Shown here piece by piece: positions 46,111 through 57,684 of a stretch of DNA of 64,000 nucleotides (positions are counted from its first letter, which is position 1; every line of letters starts with the position of its first letter). The stretch comes from Callorhinus ursinus (lineage: Eukaryota; Chordata; Mammalia; Carnivora; Otariidae), in assembly GCF_003265705.1 (NCBI RefSeq), contig NW_020312936.1, positions 1,332,149-1,396,148 on the forward strand. Reading direction: 5' to 3'. Under the pieces are notes generated by a model. It was not told where the DNA came from. It did not search any database and saw only the letters and a program-made list of their open reading frames with translations. A program made the position numbers and the translations under genes.

Positions 46111-47095
46111 ATATAGAGAGAGTCATAAGTTATATATATATATAATCAGTACTTACAAAGAATTAGAAGAGTAATGCTAGTTTTGTTTAGTACATGGGAT
46201 AAAATTTGGCATTGAATTCTTAGAACTGAGGTCTGTTAGTAGTAACACAAATATAGAACTCTTTATGATATTATGGTAAGTTCAGCCTATAAAAGTATGT
46301 TTTTATCTTAAAGCTATTGCTGTTATAACCAAATCTTCCACAACACACTTCCAGTACTGATTTTCCCATAAAATCTTTATGGATTCCCAGATTAAATGCT
46401 ATCCCTCTTTTCTACATGACTCCAACTTGAAACAACACAACTCATCCAGAAGCCCACTAAGACTACAGAATTTTTCTTATAATCTGTGCTAGGTACTAAG
46501 CCCATTCAATATACTAATTATAACATTTCAGATAATAAAAGAAACCAAAAAATGGTAACACATTCACTATCATTCAACTAAAAGCCTACTATAATGTTTG
46601 TTGAAAACAGATGCGGTCTCTTGGACTGCAAATTTTTACTTTATTTCTTCTACTCCCTTACTATTTAAGAGCTCTATAATCTAATAATTTTGAATAGTAA
46701 TGCAAAACTAATTCTTTTGAGAAAGTCTGGTAAGATTAAAAAAAAGGTAAAATTCCTACTATATCATATATATTTTCTCTCTCTCTCTCACACATACACA
46801 CATATACACACGCACCTCACCACTATCACAATCACCACCTTGAGTATTCATTGTGATCATCAGTTATTTCTCTTCAATTTTTTATATGTAACTTACTAAC
46901 AGTCTAACCTTTGTTCCCTTATCTACAGTAATGTATGTGTGTAACAGAGAGGGTAAGAGTATTGTTCCATCATTTTTTATGAGAAGTAAATAATCTACCA
47001 CATAATACATTTTAAAAATTATCATTATTAATTATAACATAGACTTTTACTATAAGGAGATTGGGTATTTTTTCCATCAAGTTTTCTACCTACAA
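46111..47095. other. Intergenic DNA, nothing recognised
   Basis: Contains a CT/CA microsatellite at 46776-46812. No gene was seen. Confidence 0.5.
46776..46812. repeat. (CT)n(CA)n microsatellite
   Basis: CTCTCTCTCTCTC followed by CACATACACACATATACACAC. Confidence 0.85.
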
Positions 47096-47099
47096 AACA

Positions 47100-47260
47100 T
47101 TGTGAAGATTTTTTTCATATCTTCATATGGGCTTATAATTTTAACCAGACCTTTCTTGATGGGTTTTTATATAGGCTCCAATTTTTGGCTGTCATAATTT
47201 TTGCTAAGATGAATAATCCTAGAAATAAATGTCTGTAACTATTTTGTATTTTTTTTTCTT
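47100..47260 (-). mobile_element. Probable old L1/HAL1 fragment, antisense
   Basis: GGGTTTTTATATAGGCTCC, AATTTTTGGCTGTCATAATTT, TGCTAAGATGAATAATCC and TGTCTGTAACTATTTTG resemble the complement of L1 sequence downstream of the reverse transcriptase (TTTTTTGCTATTATAAATAATGCTG). Diverged. Confidence 0.4.
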
Positions 47261-47472
47261 TTGGGATGTTTTTTGAGCTGATACATAGTGCTAAACTACT
47301 AAAAAGAAATGTGCCATAACCTCCCCCCAAAAGTATGGAAACATACTTCTCCCTATAGGTAATATAATGTGATACTATTTTTTTTTAATTATAGTTAAGG
47401 ATTAGAATCTTTCTATAGAATTCATCACTTTAAAATTTTCTAAATAGTTTAAAAATATTTTGGGGACATTTC

Positions 47473-47512
47473 TGTGTGTGAGAGAGAGAAAGAAAAAAGA
47501 AAGAGAAAGAAT
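47473..47512. repeat. GA/GAAA purine tract
   Basis: GTGTGTGAGAGAGAGAAAGA followed by AAAGAAAGAGAAAGAA. Confidence 0.85.
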
Positions 47513-47627
47513 AAGTGGATGAGATTTTATTGAGTACTCAAATTTTTGAATGATTATAGCCATATTAGTAATTATGATAGCAACAGCAGTAGGGCTAAGA
47601 GCTGTGGTGTTTAGTGCTGGTGGTAAA

Positions 47628-47842
47628 AGTAACAGTAATAGGTAATAAGAACTGACATTTACTCAGAGCTCGCCATGAGCTAAAATCTTCAAACACATTA
47701 GTTCCTTTAATGCCCACAGAATCCTATGTGACAGGTACTATATTTATGCCAATTAAAAAAAAAAAAACCTAAACTGATTCTGAGGCTTATTCAAGTAACT
47801 TCATTAAAGTCAGGATTCTAACCCAGGCAGTATGACGAAACC
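47628..47842 (-). repeat. MIR, antisense, nearly complete
   Basis: GAACTGACATTTACTCAGAGC, GCCATGAGCTAAAATCTTC, GACAGGTACTATATTTATGCC, TCATTAAAGTCAGG and ATTCTAACCCAGGCAGTATG follow the MIR complement, with an A-run expanded in the middle. Confidence 0.7.
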
Positions 47843-48557
47843 CTTCTCTCTAAAGAATGCATACTATAGCTTGTGGATCTACCAACCTTGTTATTTATAT
47901 AGAAAATGTAACTTCCTAATTGTTCTGTTTAAAATTTTAGTGATTTTAACGTACAGAAGTGTTTTTTAATTTTTTAACTTTTTTTCAGAAATTGTGTTTT
48001 TTTTTGTTTTGTTTTGTTTTTTAATTTAAATGCAAGGTTTAGGTATCATTCTGCATTAGAATTATCCCCCAGCTAATCAGTTCTTTCAGGAAATTTTTTG
48101 TTTGCCTTTCGATTTTTAACACTTCTGAATATAAATATGAATATATATATATATACACACACACACATATATATACTATATATATGAGCAGGGGGTAGTT
48201 ATTTTATGTGAACAACAGGCATTTACAGTTTTTACTTTATTTCTAGATGGTCTACTTTATTCAGTTTTCCCCTATTAATTCTGGAGACTATCTTTAGATT
48301 AATCTTCATGATATCTCCCTCAAGAACTTATAATGTTCCCTTTTGCTTCTACCTAATTTGCAGGATCTATCACAGTTTGATTTCCATCTTCTGACCCTTG
48401 TTTATATTCTCTATGGAGCACGTACTGTTGGTATGTCTGATATTCCCGCAGTGTTCACCAGGAACGGTTATGCATCCCCAATGGCTCCCAAAGCAAGCAC
48501 ATGCAGCTTTTCTAAAGGGGCTTCCTCTGTCCGTACTTACACAACCCTGTAGTTAGC
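47843..48557. other. Intergenic DNA, nothing recognised
   Basis: Contains a TA/CA tract at 48139-48186. A 69-codon frame at 48343-48552 has no recognisable product. Confidence 0.5.
48139..48186. repeat. (TA)n(CA)n(TA)n
   Basis: TATATATATATA, CACACACACACA, then TATATATACTATATATAT. Confidence 0.88.
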
Positions 48558-48566
48558 AAACCACAG

Positions 48567-49996
48567 GGAACGGCCGGGTTTGGAGACTCCACACCAGGTC
48601 AGGTGCCAGAGATAGAAATGCTCGGTCACAGGCTCCGTGAGCAAGGAGTGGGGCCAGAGACCGGGAAGACGGGAGTGATTGACTGCTTTTCTCTGGGGGC
48701 GCACTGAGGAGCAGGACCCCGAGTTCTTGGCTCCACCAGGGAAGAAACTGGGAGGCCGCCATTTTCACTCTCGACCTCCAAAGCTGTACAGAAAACTTGC
48801 ACAGCAAAAGAAATAGTCCACAAAACAAAAGACAACCAACAGAATGGGAGAAGATATTTGCAAATGACATAGCAGATAAAGGGCTAGTATCCAAAATCTA
48901 TAAAGAACTTATCAAACTCAACACCCAAAGAACAAATAATCCAATCAAGAAATGGGCAGAAGACATGAACAGGCATTTTTCCAAAGAAGATATTCAATGG
49001 CCAACAGACACATGGAAAAGTGCTCAACATCGCTGGCATCAGGGAAATCCAAATCAAAACCTCAATGAGATACCACCTCACACCAGTCAGAATGGCTAAA
49101 ATTAACAAATCAGGAAACGACAGATGTTGGCGGGGACGCGGAGAAAGGGGAACCCTCCTACACTGTTGGTGGGAATGCAAGCTGGTGCAACCACTCTGGA
49201 AAACAGTATGGAGGTTCCTCAAACAGTTGAAAATAGAGCTACCCTACGATCCAGCAATTGCACTACTGGGTATTTACCCCAAAGATACAAATGTAGGGAT
49301 CCGGAGGGGTACGTGCACCCTGATGTTTATAGCAGCAATGTCCACAATAGCCAAACTGTGGAAAGAGCCAAGATGTCCATCGACAGATGAATGGATACAG
49401 AAGAGGTGGTATATATATATACCATGGAATATTATGCAGCCATCAAAAGGAATGAGATCTTGCCATTTGCAACGACATGGATGGAACTGGAGGGTGTTAT
49501 GCTGAGCGGAGAAAGACATGTATCATATGGCCTCACCTATATGAAGAATTCTTAATCTCAGGAAACAAACAGGGTTGCTAGAGTTGGGGGGGGTGGGAGC
49601 AATCGGGTAGCTGGGTGATAGACATTGGGGAGGGTATGTGCTATGGTGAGCGCTGTGAATTGTGCAAGACTGTTGAATCGCAGATCTGTACCTCTGAAAC
49701 AAATAATGCAATATATTTTAAGAAAAAAAAAAGAAAAAGAAGATAGCAGGAGGGGAAGAATGAAGGCGGGGATTCAGAGGGGGAGACGAACCATGAGAGA
49801 CGATGGACTCTGAAAAACAGAGGGTTCTAGAGGGGAGGGGGTGAAAGGCTGGGTTAGCCTGGTGATGGGTATTAAAGAGGGCACGTTCTGCGTGGAGCAC
49901 TGGGTGTTATGCACAAACAATGAATCATGGAACACTACATCAAAAACTGATGATGTAATCTATGGTGATTAACATAACAATAAAAAATTTAAAAAA
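48567..49996 (+). mobile_element. Carnivoran L1 with 5' UTR joined to ORF2 3' end
   Basis: 48581-48796 matches the L1 5' UTR at 58308-58520 of the long copy (GTTTGGAGACTCCACAC...CTCCAAAGCTGTAC). At 48797-48801 the sequence jumps to ORF2 at 63516 of that copy (TTGCA is shared by both sides), then runs through the ORF2 C-terminus and 3' UTR to poly(A) at about 49996. The missing part is about 5.0 kb. A short duplication, AAACCACA, flanks the unit (48558-48565, 49997-50004), so the joined form was probably inserted as such. The ORF2 remnant (frames 48797-49099, 49020-49505) holds the cysteine-rich C-terminal motif with one cysteine lost. Confidence 0.9.
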
Positions 49997-50004
49997 AACC
50001 ACAC

Positions 50005-50452
50005 ACACAGAGCAGGAAAAGCTCTTTACTTCCTTCTCAACCGCCTAAAAAGAATTTAGATAGAGGACCTGCTCCAGGATGAGAGCTATCATCATAGATA
50101 ACTACATTATAATATGAACTAGGTATCATAGACAGGGAGGAGTCTAGCAAGTCCTTTATATCCCATGGTTTCGGAATGTCCCAGCAAACAGGTGTTTACC
50201 AATCATTTACTATTCCATATTCCTGTCAATCGCATCCTTTCCCTTTGAAGTCCCAAACCCCTACCCCTTCTCCTTAGTTCAGAATGACATATATACCTCA
50301 TTTTACCTGTCTTTGGAATTTCATGTCTGTGTGGATTCCTTGTACGTATGAAATTAAATTTGATTTTCTCCTGTTAATCTGTCTCATGTCAATCTGATTC
50401 TTAGTCCAGCTAGAAAGATATTACAGAGGAAATTCTTCCTCTCCAGCAACAT
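50005..50452 (+). mobile_element. Solitary LTR, class I ERV-like, 5' side cut by L1
   Basis: TCATAGACAGGGAGGAGTCTAG, TATCCCATGGTTTCGGAATG, CCTTTCCCTTTGAAGTCCC, ATATATACCTCATTTTACCTG, TGAAATTAAATTTGATTTTC (polyadenylation region) and TCCTGTTAATCTGTCTCATG show the usual R/U5 order of class I LTRs. No internal retroviral genes adjoin it. The L1 at 48567-49996 abuts its left side. Confidence 0.6.
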
Positions 50453-51115
50453 AAAACAGATTAACAGGAAAAAACTGAAAGTATAGTAACATGTATATCT
50501 CCTATAGTCATGAGAGATATGCAGGAAAACTGAGTAACTCCCTGAAACAGCCCAAGCCATCACCTTAAATACCATGTGCAGAGCAAGATAAGAGGTTGGG
50601 GGTGTGGTCATTTATGGGAGATTTCCAGGAAAAGCACAGTAAACAAGGGTATGGTTGTTATGCAGATTTAAGTCAGGTCTTCTCCATTGCTAAGTGTTTA
50701 TAGTTTGACTCACCTCCTCTTCCTGTTACAGCTAGGGAGATACCCTTACAAATGAGTATTTCCCTTATACTCATACGAATTTCTTATAGAAGGATAACTT
50801 CTGCTTCCTTTCAAAATTCTCTTCTGTCTGCAGTTTCTTAAATATAACCAGCTTAATATAATCCTTAAACCAAAAAGCATATCTTGGGGCACCTGGGTGG
50901 CTCAGTTGGTTCATCGACTGCCTTCGGCTCAGGTCATGATCCTGGAGTCCCAGGATCGAGTCCCGCATCGGGCTCCCTGCTCAGCAGGGAGTCTGCTTCT
51001 CCCTCTGACCCTCCCCCCTCTCATGTGCTCTCTCTCTCTCACTGTCTCTCAAATAAATAAATAAAATCTAAAAAAAAAAAAGCATATCTTGGTGTGGGAA
51101 ATTCTTCCCCCTTCA
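50453..51115 (-). mobile_element. Solitary LTR, antisense, same family as 51658-52216
   Basis: On the minus strand: GGTTTAAGGATTATATTAAGC, TTGTTTACTGTGCTTTTCC, AAATCTCCCATAAATGACC, ACACCCCCAACCTCTTATC, CATGGTATTTAAGGTGATGGC and TCCTGTTAATCTGTTTTATG align in order with the sense LTR at 51658-52216. A sense SINE at 50886-51076 interrupts it. Class I ERV-like promoter and polyadenylation layout; no coding remains. Confidence 0.65.
50886..51076 (+). mobile_element. CAN-type SINE inside the antisense LTR
   Basis: GGGGCACCTGGGTGGCTCAGT head, TCTGACCCTCCCCCCTCTC body, poly(A). The 16-bp duplication AAAAAGCATATCTTGG is exact at 50872-50887 and 51077-51092 (its last GG may be shared with the SINE start). 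Confidence 0.96.
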
Positions 51116-51159
51116 CTGTAATTTCACATCTGTTTTTTTTATCCTTATTCTTTTCTAAA

Positions 51160-51345
51160 GTAATTAAGTAATCTTTGAAAAGATGCTCTTTAATGTCTGC
51201 ATAGTATTCCTTCTATTGAAAATGTATTAATTTGTTGAACTAATTAGACACTGTTGGACATTTAAGATTGTTCCCAATTTTTCATTAATAAAAAAACACT
51301 GATAAATACCCTTGTAAAATACATAGATTTACATAGCTATGATCA
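51160..51345 (-). mobile_element. Old L1 fragment, antisense
   Basis: TTTAATGTCTGCATAGTATTCC, CTGTTGGACATTTAAGATTG and CAATTTTTCATTAATAAAAA match the complement of L1 sequence near the ORF2 end (GGCTGCATAGTATTCC...TTGGACATTTAGGTTG). Confidence 0.6.
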
Positions 51346-51657
51346 GTTTTTCAGAAGAGTTGTTCTTTCTTTTGAGGGTTGACTGTGACAGTAATTTTTA
51401 ATCTTGAATCACAAAAGCAATATACCATAATAATGATATTAAGAAAACAGCAATCATTCTAACAGAGCTCTTATTAATTTTGTATATTATCTTCTAGACT
51501 TTCTGCTTCTTCATGGCTATGCTGCTGAAGAAAACTATTTTAACATGAGTTTTTCATTTAACATTTTCTCTTTTGTAGTTCCAGTGTTGCAAGAGGTACT
51601 TGTTTATTATTATTATTAATGCATGCATCCTATCCAATCAAGTGTATAGGCCATGAC
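51346..51657. other. Spacer between inverted LTRs, nothing recognised
   Basis: AT-rich sequence without a recognisable gene or repeat. A short TTA array lies at about 51602-51619. Confidence 0.5.
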
Positions 51658-52216
51658 TGACTACTAAAGGGGAGCAGAATTTGCTACTCCAAAATATGTC
51701 TCTTTGGCATAAGGATTATCTTGGTTACTTTTAAGAAAGTGAAAATACAGTAGAAGCTCTGAAAAATGAGTAAAAGTTATACTTTTGTAAGAGACATTAC
51801 ATTTATAAAGGAAATATGCATTTATAAGGCTGTTTTCCTCACTACACCAGGAAGAGAAGGAATATTTTAAATCAGAAGAAACTCTTATCAATGAAGAAGA
51901 CAAATCTGCGTAACATCCATGCCTTGTTTACTGTACATTTTCTGATAACCTCCCATAACTGGCTCTCCTCACCCCCAACATCTTCTGGTTTTGGATGGAG
52001 ATGGTATTTAAGTTGGTGGCTTGCACCATTCCTGGAAGTTTCTTAGTTTTTCTGGGTATCTTCCATGCATACTGAAGGTATACATGTTATTAAACTTTTG
52101 TCTGCTTTTTTCTTTCTTTCTTTCCTGTTAATCTGCCTTTCTATTACAGGGGAGGTCTCAGCCAAGAACCTAGAAGGGTAGAGGGAAAATTATTTTTTCT
52201 CCCCCACCCCCACACA
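51658..52216 (+). mobile_element. Solitary LTR, class I ERV-like, sense
   Basis: Starts near TGACTACTAAAGGGGAGCAG and ends near ...CCCCACACA. It includes a TATA-like GGTATTTAAG, an ATTAAA polyadenylation signal, a CTTT tract and CCTGTTAATCTGCCTTTC. The same family occurs inverted at 50453-51115. Exact ends and a 4-6 bp target duplication are not certain. No internal genes adjoin. Confidence 0.65.
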
Positions 52217-52855
52217 ACTGTTCTTCCTTTTGTAAGGTATTTAAACTTCTTCCAATATTTCATTATTATAAATAACCACTTCCTTGAATGCTTTTCAGGA
52301 TTAATCACTGGTTTTCTGTTAAAAGATTCAATCATTATAAAAAAAAAAAATCCAAGTTACAGAAGGGTTAAGAAGTGGGAAGAGTTTTTTAACTGTTCAC
52401 TCTTGAGCTGCTGGATGCAGTTTTTGTTGGCATCATACTCAAATTCCTTCTAAAGACAGGTGACAGTGACACTATATTTCATCAACATGACCTGAGCAGC
52501 TTGATTTAACTTTATATTGGATATTGGACTAACATTGTCCAGGAAAATCATTTGTCCTTCTCAGTGGGGAGGGACACAGACCAGTGAATGCATTTATTTT
52601 TATCCTTTACCATACAATGGCATATCCCTGCTCAGCTGTTGACTCAGAAGTATTTGCTATGTGTACTGGGACAGCCAATAAAACAACCAGAGTCTGTTAT
52701 TTATCTTGATTTAAAAGGGAGATGCTATTTCTAGGCTAAACCTGAAATGTCACTTTTGCTATAGTCTTTTTATCCTAAAGTCAAACCTTTTCCAAAGTGG
52801 TTATTTAAATGACAAGAAAGTTGACTAAAGTTTATTGGCCATTTGAATTCCTTGA
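52217..52855. other. Intergenic DNA, nothing recognised
   Basis: No gene or confident repeat was seen. Confidence 0.5.
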
Positions 52856-52857
52856 TA

Positions 52858-53010
52858 GTGTTAGGCAATTTACATAAAATAATTTAGTTGTAACACCAAA
52901 GTCATGAGATATGTGTCACAAACACCTTTTAACCAAGAAGAAAGTTGTGTCTCTGAGATTCTGTCAGCCATACAGCTACTAAGTGCAGAATGAGAATTTA
53001 AATCCATTTT
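52858..53010 (-). repeat. MIR, antisense
   Basis: AATTTACATAAAATAATTTAG, TTTTAACCAAGAAGAAAG, CAGCCATACAGCTACTAAGTG and GCAGAATGAGAATTTAAATCC follow the MIR complement. Confidence 0.6.
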
Positions 53011-53237
53011 AATTCCTTCAATAAATATTTATATAAAATGTCTGAGACATCATAAACATCCCTGTAAGGGCATAAGATAAAAAGGTGATTTTTATATTTC
53101 TTTGTGATTTTATACTTGAAGCATCTCTACCACATTGGTGCTTATTTGAAAGTGGGTAATAAAGGTGCTTCTCCAACATTTTTTTCTAAATTGAATCCAG
53201 TATGATGGTTTGGGAGAAATGATAATGCCTGAAATCT

Positions 53238-53340
53238 GAAATTAAGAACACATAGCATTTACTGATCCTGAATATGAGACAGACACTGTGTACCTGCTGT
53301 ACAAGAACTTTGCACATAATGCCTGATTACTTAAAATATA
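53238..53340 (-). repeat. MIR fragment, antisense
   Basis: CATAGCATTTACTGATCCTG, GAGACAGACACTGTGTACC and CTTTGCACATAATGCC resemble the MIR complement (GAGCACCTACTGTGTGCCAGG...CTTTACAT). Confidence 0.5.
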
Positions 53341-54920
53341 ATTTAGGCCTTTTTTTTTTCAATAATTCAGCCTAAATATATGGGAGTGGATATTCAGAGA
53401 AAGAAATGTGAGGCTTCCTGAATAAGTAGCTCAAAAATAATCCCTTTCATTCAATCCCGACTCCCTTCACAACAAGGAGGTAGAGAAGCTTTATCCTTTG
53501 CCAGAGACTGCAATTCATTTTAGCATAGATATTCTTTGTGATTGGAGACTACATCCTCATACTGATAATTCTTTAACTTTCATTTATTTTGTATTCAGTC
53601 CTTATTTACTGATGATGGCAGATGATAAGCCCAATATTTGTGTCTCGATTCAGATCAAATGGGGCTGAGGGATAACTTTCAAATGTAGGTTGGATGGCAG
53701 AAATATCACCCCATGATTAAAAGATGTAGAGGGCAAGACAAAACTCTCCCCATGAATGTATGGACGTTTGGTTTCTCTGTTTATGTTAGATCAGGGAGAG
53801 TAACCCACTGTAGATTGTTTTTGGGTTTGTTTAAATGCACAAAATGCACAAAGAAGAAAACAAACAATAAAAAAAAGTAAGAGGTAAGCTTCACTGGATA
53901 AACAGGAACATAAATCACACTGGAGTAAGTGAGGGTACCTTCTATCAAGGGAAGGCAAAGGCTCTTCGAAACCCTATCAGTACCTTCCTTTAGAAGGTAG
54001 GCCAATAATTACATTGTCTGAGTAAAAGGGTATGACCTAAACTTTTAAATGTTAAGATATTAAAATAATATGTCTACAGCTTATTGAGAAGGACAGAGGA
54101 CAGTGGTTCTGTATCCACAGAATAGAAAAGGCCTGTACCAGTCTCGGGCCAGCCCTCTTGGTTTCAAGTGCACCCTGGAGATCAGTTCTTCTTGGAAATG
54201 CACGTAACTGAACTCAGATAATGTTGAAAGTAAGATACAAAATTTAAAGTGAGGGTGTGTGATTCCTCTAAAATAACAAAACAAAAAAAACAAAAGAAAC
54301 CAGAGTAGATTGGTCAAAACTCTGGACCAGCAAAGAATTATGATCATAATGGATCAGAACTCGTCAAGTCACAGGGTTGGGGGGTAAAATAGCTACTGGG
54401 GAAAGGAGAGTACTCCTGGAAGTGATAAAAAATACTTGAAGTGCAGCACATATAATGTGTCAATTATTTTAAAAATAGGAGATTTGAAGAAAGCCAATGT
54501 GATTATACTTGCTATCATCAGTTTGGGAGGGTGCACTTGCTTGCAAATGGCTCTTACTTTGTTCCAACTATTTCTAGAACTTCCCTCTGAGACGAGTTTC
54601 ATTACTTTTTACTTCAAATTTGTAGGACCCAGCTTGATCATTTATCAGTTCCACAGACGTGGCACCCCATGGCTAGTCTTTATTTCCAAAAGTCATGTCA
54701 TCCTCAGGGAACTAAAACTCTTTCTCCCCAAACACTCAAAATAATAGACTGCAGTCTCTAAAGTGAATTGGTCTTCATTTTGTCCTTCACAAATAAACCA
54801 ATTAGATTGTTTAGATACAATCTAGTGCATAAGATAAATGTTATTTATTATCATTATTACAAGACTTTCAAATCCTGGATCCTTACAAGCAAAGTTCTTG
54901 AAAACAAAAGGATATAATAT
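53341..54920. other. Intergenic DNA, nothing recognised
   Basis: A 102-codon sense frame at 54436-54744 and antisense frames of 69-88 codons have no recognisable domain or splice context. No confident repeat was seen. Confidence 0.5.
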
Positions 54921-54924
54921 ATTT

Positions 54925-55135
54925 TGGGTGCCTATTATGCATTATATACTATGCTACAGCATTCACTTAAGTCATTTGAAAATTATTATTCCTATCCCGA
55001 CCTAGCACAGTTGCATGAAATAAGTATTATCTACAGATTAAATAGGTAAAACAATGTAAACGAAGTCACATAGCAATGGGTAACACAGGACTGAGTCCTT
55101 CTGTTTGTAAATCCCATCTTCTCCCACCAAATCAC
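54925..55135 (-). repeat. MIR, antisense
   Basis: GGGTGCCTATTATGCATTAT, CATTCACTTAAGTCATTTG, AAGTATTATCTACAGATTAAA and GAAGTCACATAGCAATGGG follow the MIR complement. Confidence 0.6.
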
Positions 55136-57285
55136 ACTGTCCTATGGATTATTATCATTTACATCTGGCACATATTTAGTATGTTTTAGGTACTTATTTT
55201 ACTTAGCATTAGGTAGCAGGAGAAGTAGAAATATTTGAAATCTCCATCTTTAGTCTTAACTTCACTAAAACAGCCCTTTGGATGACGGTCATGTTAAATT
55301 CATTTCAAAAACTACCAAAAGATTCATTTGCTGAATTACCAAAAAAAAAAAAAAAAAAAAACCTACCACATTTCATAGTTCTCAAGAAGGAGAATTAACT
55401 TTTAGTTTTCCCAGGATATTTAAAATATGCAAAATCTAGTGTACAAGACAGATGACAATCTGAAAATGCTCTTCTAATTCCAAGATATAGTATTAAAACT
55501 TTCTGAATTAGAATTCATCCAGTAGAGGCTATTCTGCTGGAATCATTCCATAGTTTATCAGTGAACAGGCAAATTATTTGTGAAATTCAGAGAATGTACG
55601 AATCTCAACATTTATCCCTAAGCTTTCTGTGTATGTGTATATGCACATGCGCAGGTGTATGTGCACCTAAAATGAAATAAAACAAATGAATAAGGAATAA
55701 GTCTCTTTCCTCTTCACAAAATTCTAAAGAAATAGAATTCTTTAACTTCTCTGGCAATTACTAGACCTTAGTTCTTCTGGCTGGGTTGTAGGGTAGAGAG
55801 AAGAGTAGCAGAATCTGAGAAGAACTGAATTTTTCTTCCTAAGAATGAAATAGAGAAATAATTGAGTACTAAGAAAATAAGAGAAGCAAGGGGGGTGGTA
55901 TGAGAACCAAGAGGATTATTATAAAGTCTTTACGTATTCAGTCTTTATGTATTCCCCATATGCTGTCATTTCAAGAGAATTTACCATAAAAACCTATGCT
56001 GATATCTAAATATAGTCAAATTCAAACAATTTTGTTCGTACCCTGAGCTAAGAGAAGATTTTAGGCAGCAGTAAACTATCCATTTTAATTCAGGGTACAG
56101 GCTACCTCTCTGGAAATTCTAAAAGGGACCTATGGAACATCTCTTCAAATATACAATTATTTTCACCCATCCTTTATCAGACAAAGATGCTAAAATCCAA
56201 TGATATGTCTATAAACACAAAGCATTTTCATGTTCTGTGACCCAGATCCACATTTGGCATTAACTCTTGGTCCAGTTCCACTAACAACACACTTTCTTTT
56301 CAATGCTCCATTGCAGATGATCAATATAATAGTACCTTGGTTTGCCAATGACAGACAAAATTCAGTAAAGAATCATAAGAGAATAATAGAGTGTTTTAGT
56401 CAGATTGGTGATGGAGCCTTTTTTTTCTTTAGTGAAGCTAGTCCGTAGTCATTTTTACATTGATTTAACCAGACCTTTGTCCTAATAGAGTCTAAATGAA
56501 CCAAACTCTATTGCCCTCTATATAAATGTATCAATGCTCTGTATTAATGTATCCTTGAGATGTCAAAAAGTAAACAGATGGATATTTACAAAGGGCACTC
56601 AAATATGAACATCAGATACATGAACTGTAACTCTTTCTATGTTCTTGGCTTGTTACTATTAATACAAGGACTCCAGGGATCAAGGAATTTCAAACTTGTG
56701 GAGTAATACTCATAGATCATTCCATGAACCTGGCAATAGTTCTCTAAAGAAAAGTATTATAGAGAAGCAAATTTTAATGTGTAAGTTAACAGAGGTCAAA
56801 ATTATAGAAGTACTCTCTCCACCCTTATTGACATTTTCAAGTTTTATTTGATAAGTATGGGAAGAACAAATCCTATAAACTAGAGTAAAACACACATTTC
56901 TCCAACATATCCTATAATACAAAGAGCAATTAAAGTCTGACCAATTACATAAGTTCAGTCCCACTGGGGACTCACTCAAGAAAGGGAAATGCACATAGAA
57001 ATTGTCCTTCCAAAGTACATGGAGATGCAGTACATTTCCTGGGATTCCTATCCTTATTAGTTAAACATTGTATCTGATGGTAGATTTGCATGACTTCAGA
57101 GAAAACAGAGGTAGGAACCCATCAAAAGCAGAAAACCCTTCAAAGGGGCAACCTGGGCTGAGAGCATGGAGCTGTCCATGCTGTAGTATTAACAAGCCTA
57201 AGAACATAGAAAGAGTTACACTTCATTTAATCATCTTAAATGATTGCATTTGTCAACCATGTATCTGGTATAAATTGTTTACTGT
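55136..57285. other. Intergenic DNA, nothing recognised
   Basis: Contains a run of about 20 A at 55341-55361. Frames of 72-94 codons show no product. Confidence 0.5.
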
Positions 57286-57289
57286 ATAC

Positions 57290-57670
57290 AAAGTACCATA
57301 TGAGATCCATGGAATACAAGTCATTGCTGCAGCCCCTAAGAGCTCACAGGAGGTATATACATTAATAAATATTGTACTAACATGGAGATACTGCAAATTC
57401 ATGTATCTGCCACAATGATAATGTCAAGTGTATGGGAATGGGTAGGGTATATTCACCTTCTTTGGGGTGTCACTGGAGGCTTTATGAGCAGAAATGATAC
57501 TTCAGTTGGGACTTGAAGATATATGAAATTTTACCATAAAACCGCTGAGAGAAAGTCTTTCTGGGAAAAGAAAACATGTGCAAACAGTATGGTATGTTCA
57601 GAGTTTATATGTTAAGTGACATATAAATAGTTTGATATCCTTAGAGGAAGACATACGTCTGGGAGAAGCT
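57290..57670 (-). repeat. Probable L2, antisense
   Basis: TGGAGGCTTTATGAGCAGAAA, CAGTTGGGACTTGAAGATA, GGGAAAAGAAAACATGTGC and GTATGGTATGTTCAGAG resemble the complement of an L2 section (GAGCTGAGCCTTGAAGGATG...AGCAAAGGCATGG). Confidence 0.45.
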
Positions 57671-57684
57671 TTAGAGGACATAAG

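Noticed and set aside
48567..48830. Spliced L1 RNA as the origin of the 5' UTR-ORF2 join
   Set aside because: The bases missing at the join do not begin with GT and end with AG in any alignment allowed by the shared TTGCA, so simple splicing is not favoured.
54436..54744. 102-codon sense frame as a gene
   Set aside because: No domain or convincing splice context, and opposing frames cover the same DNA. Could not be supported without conservation data.
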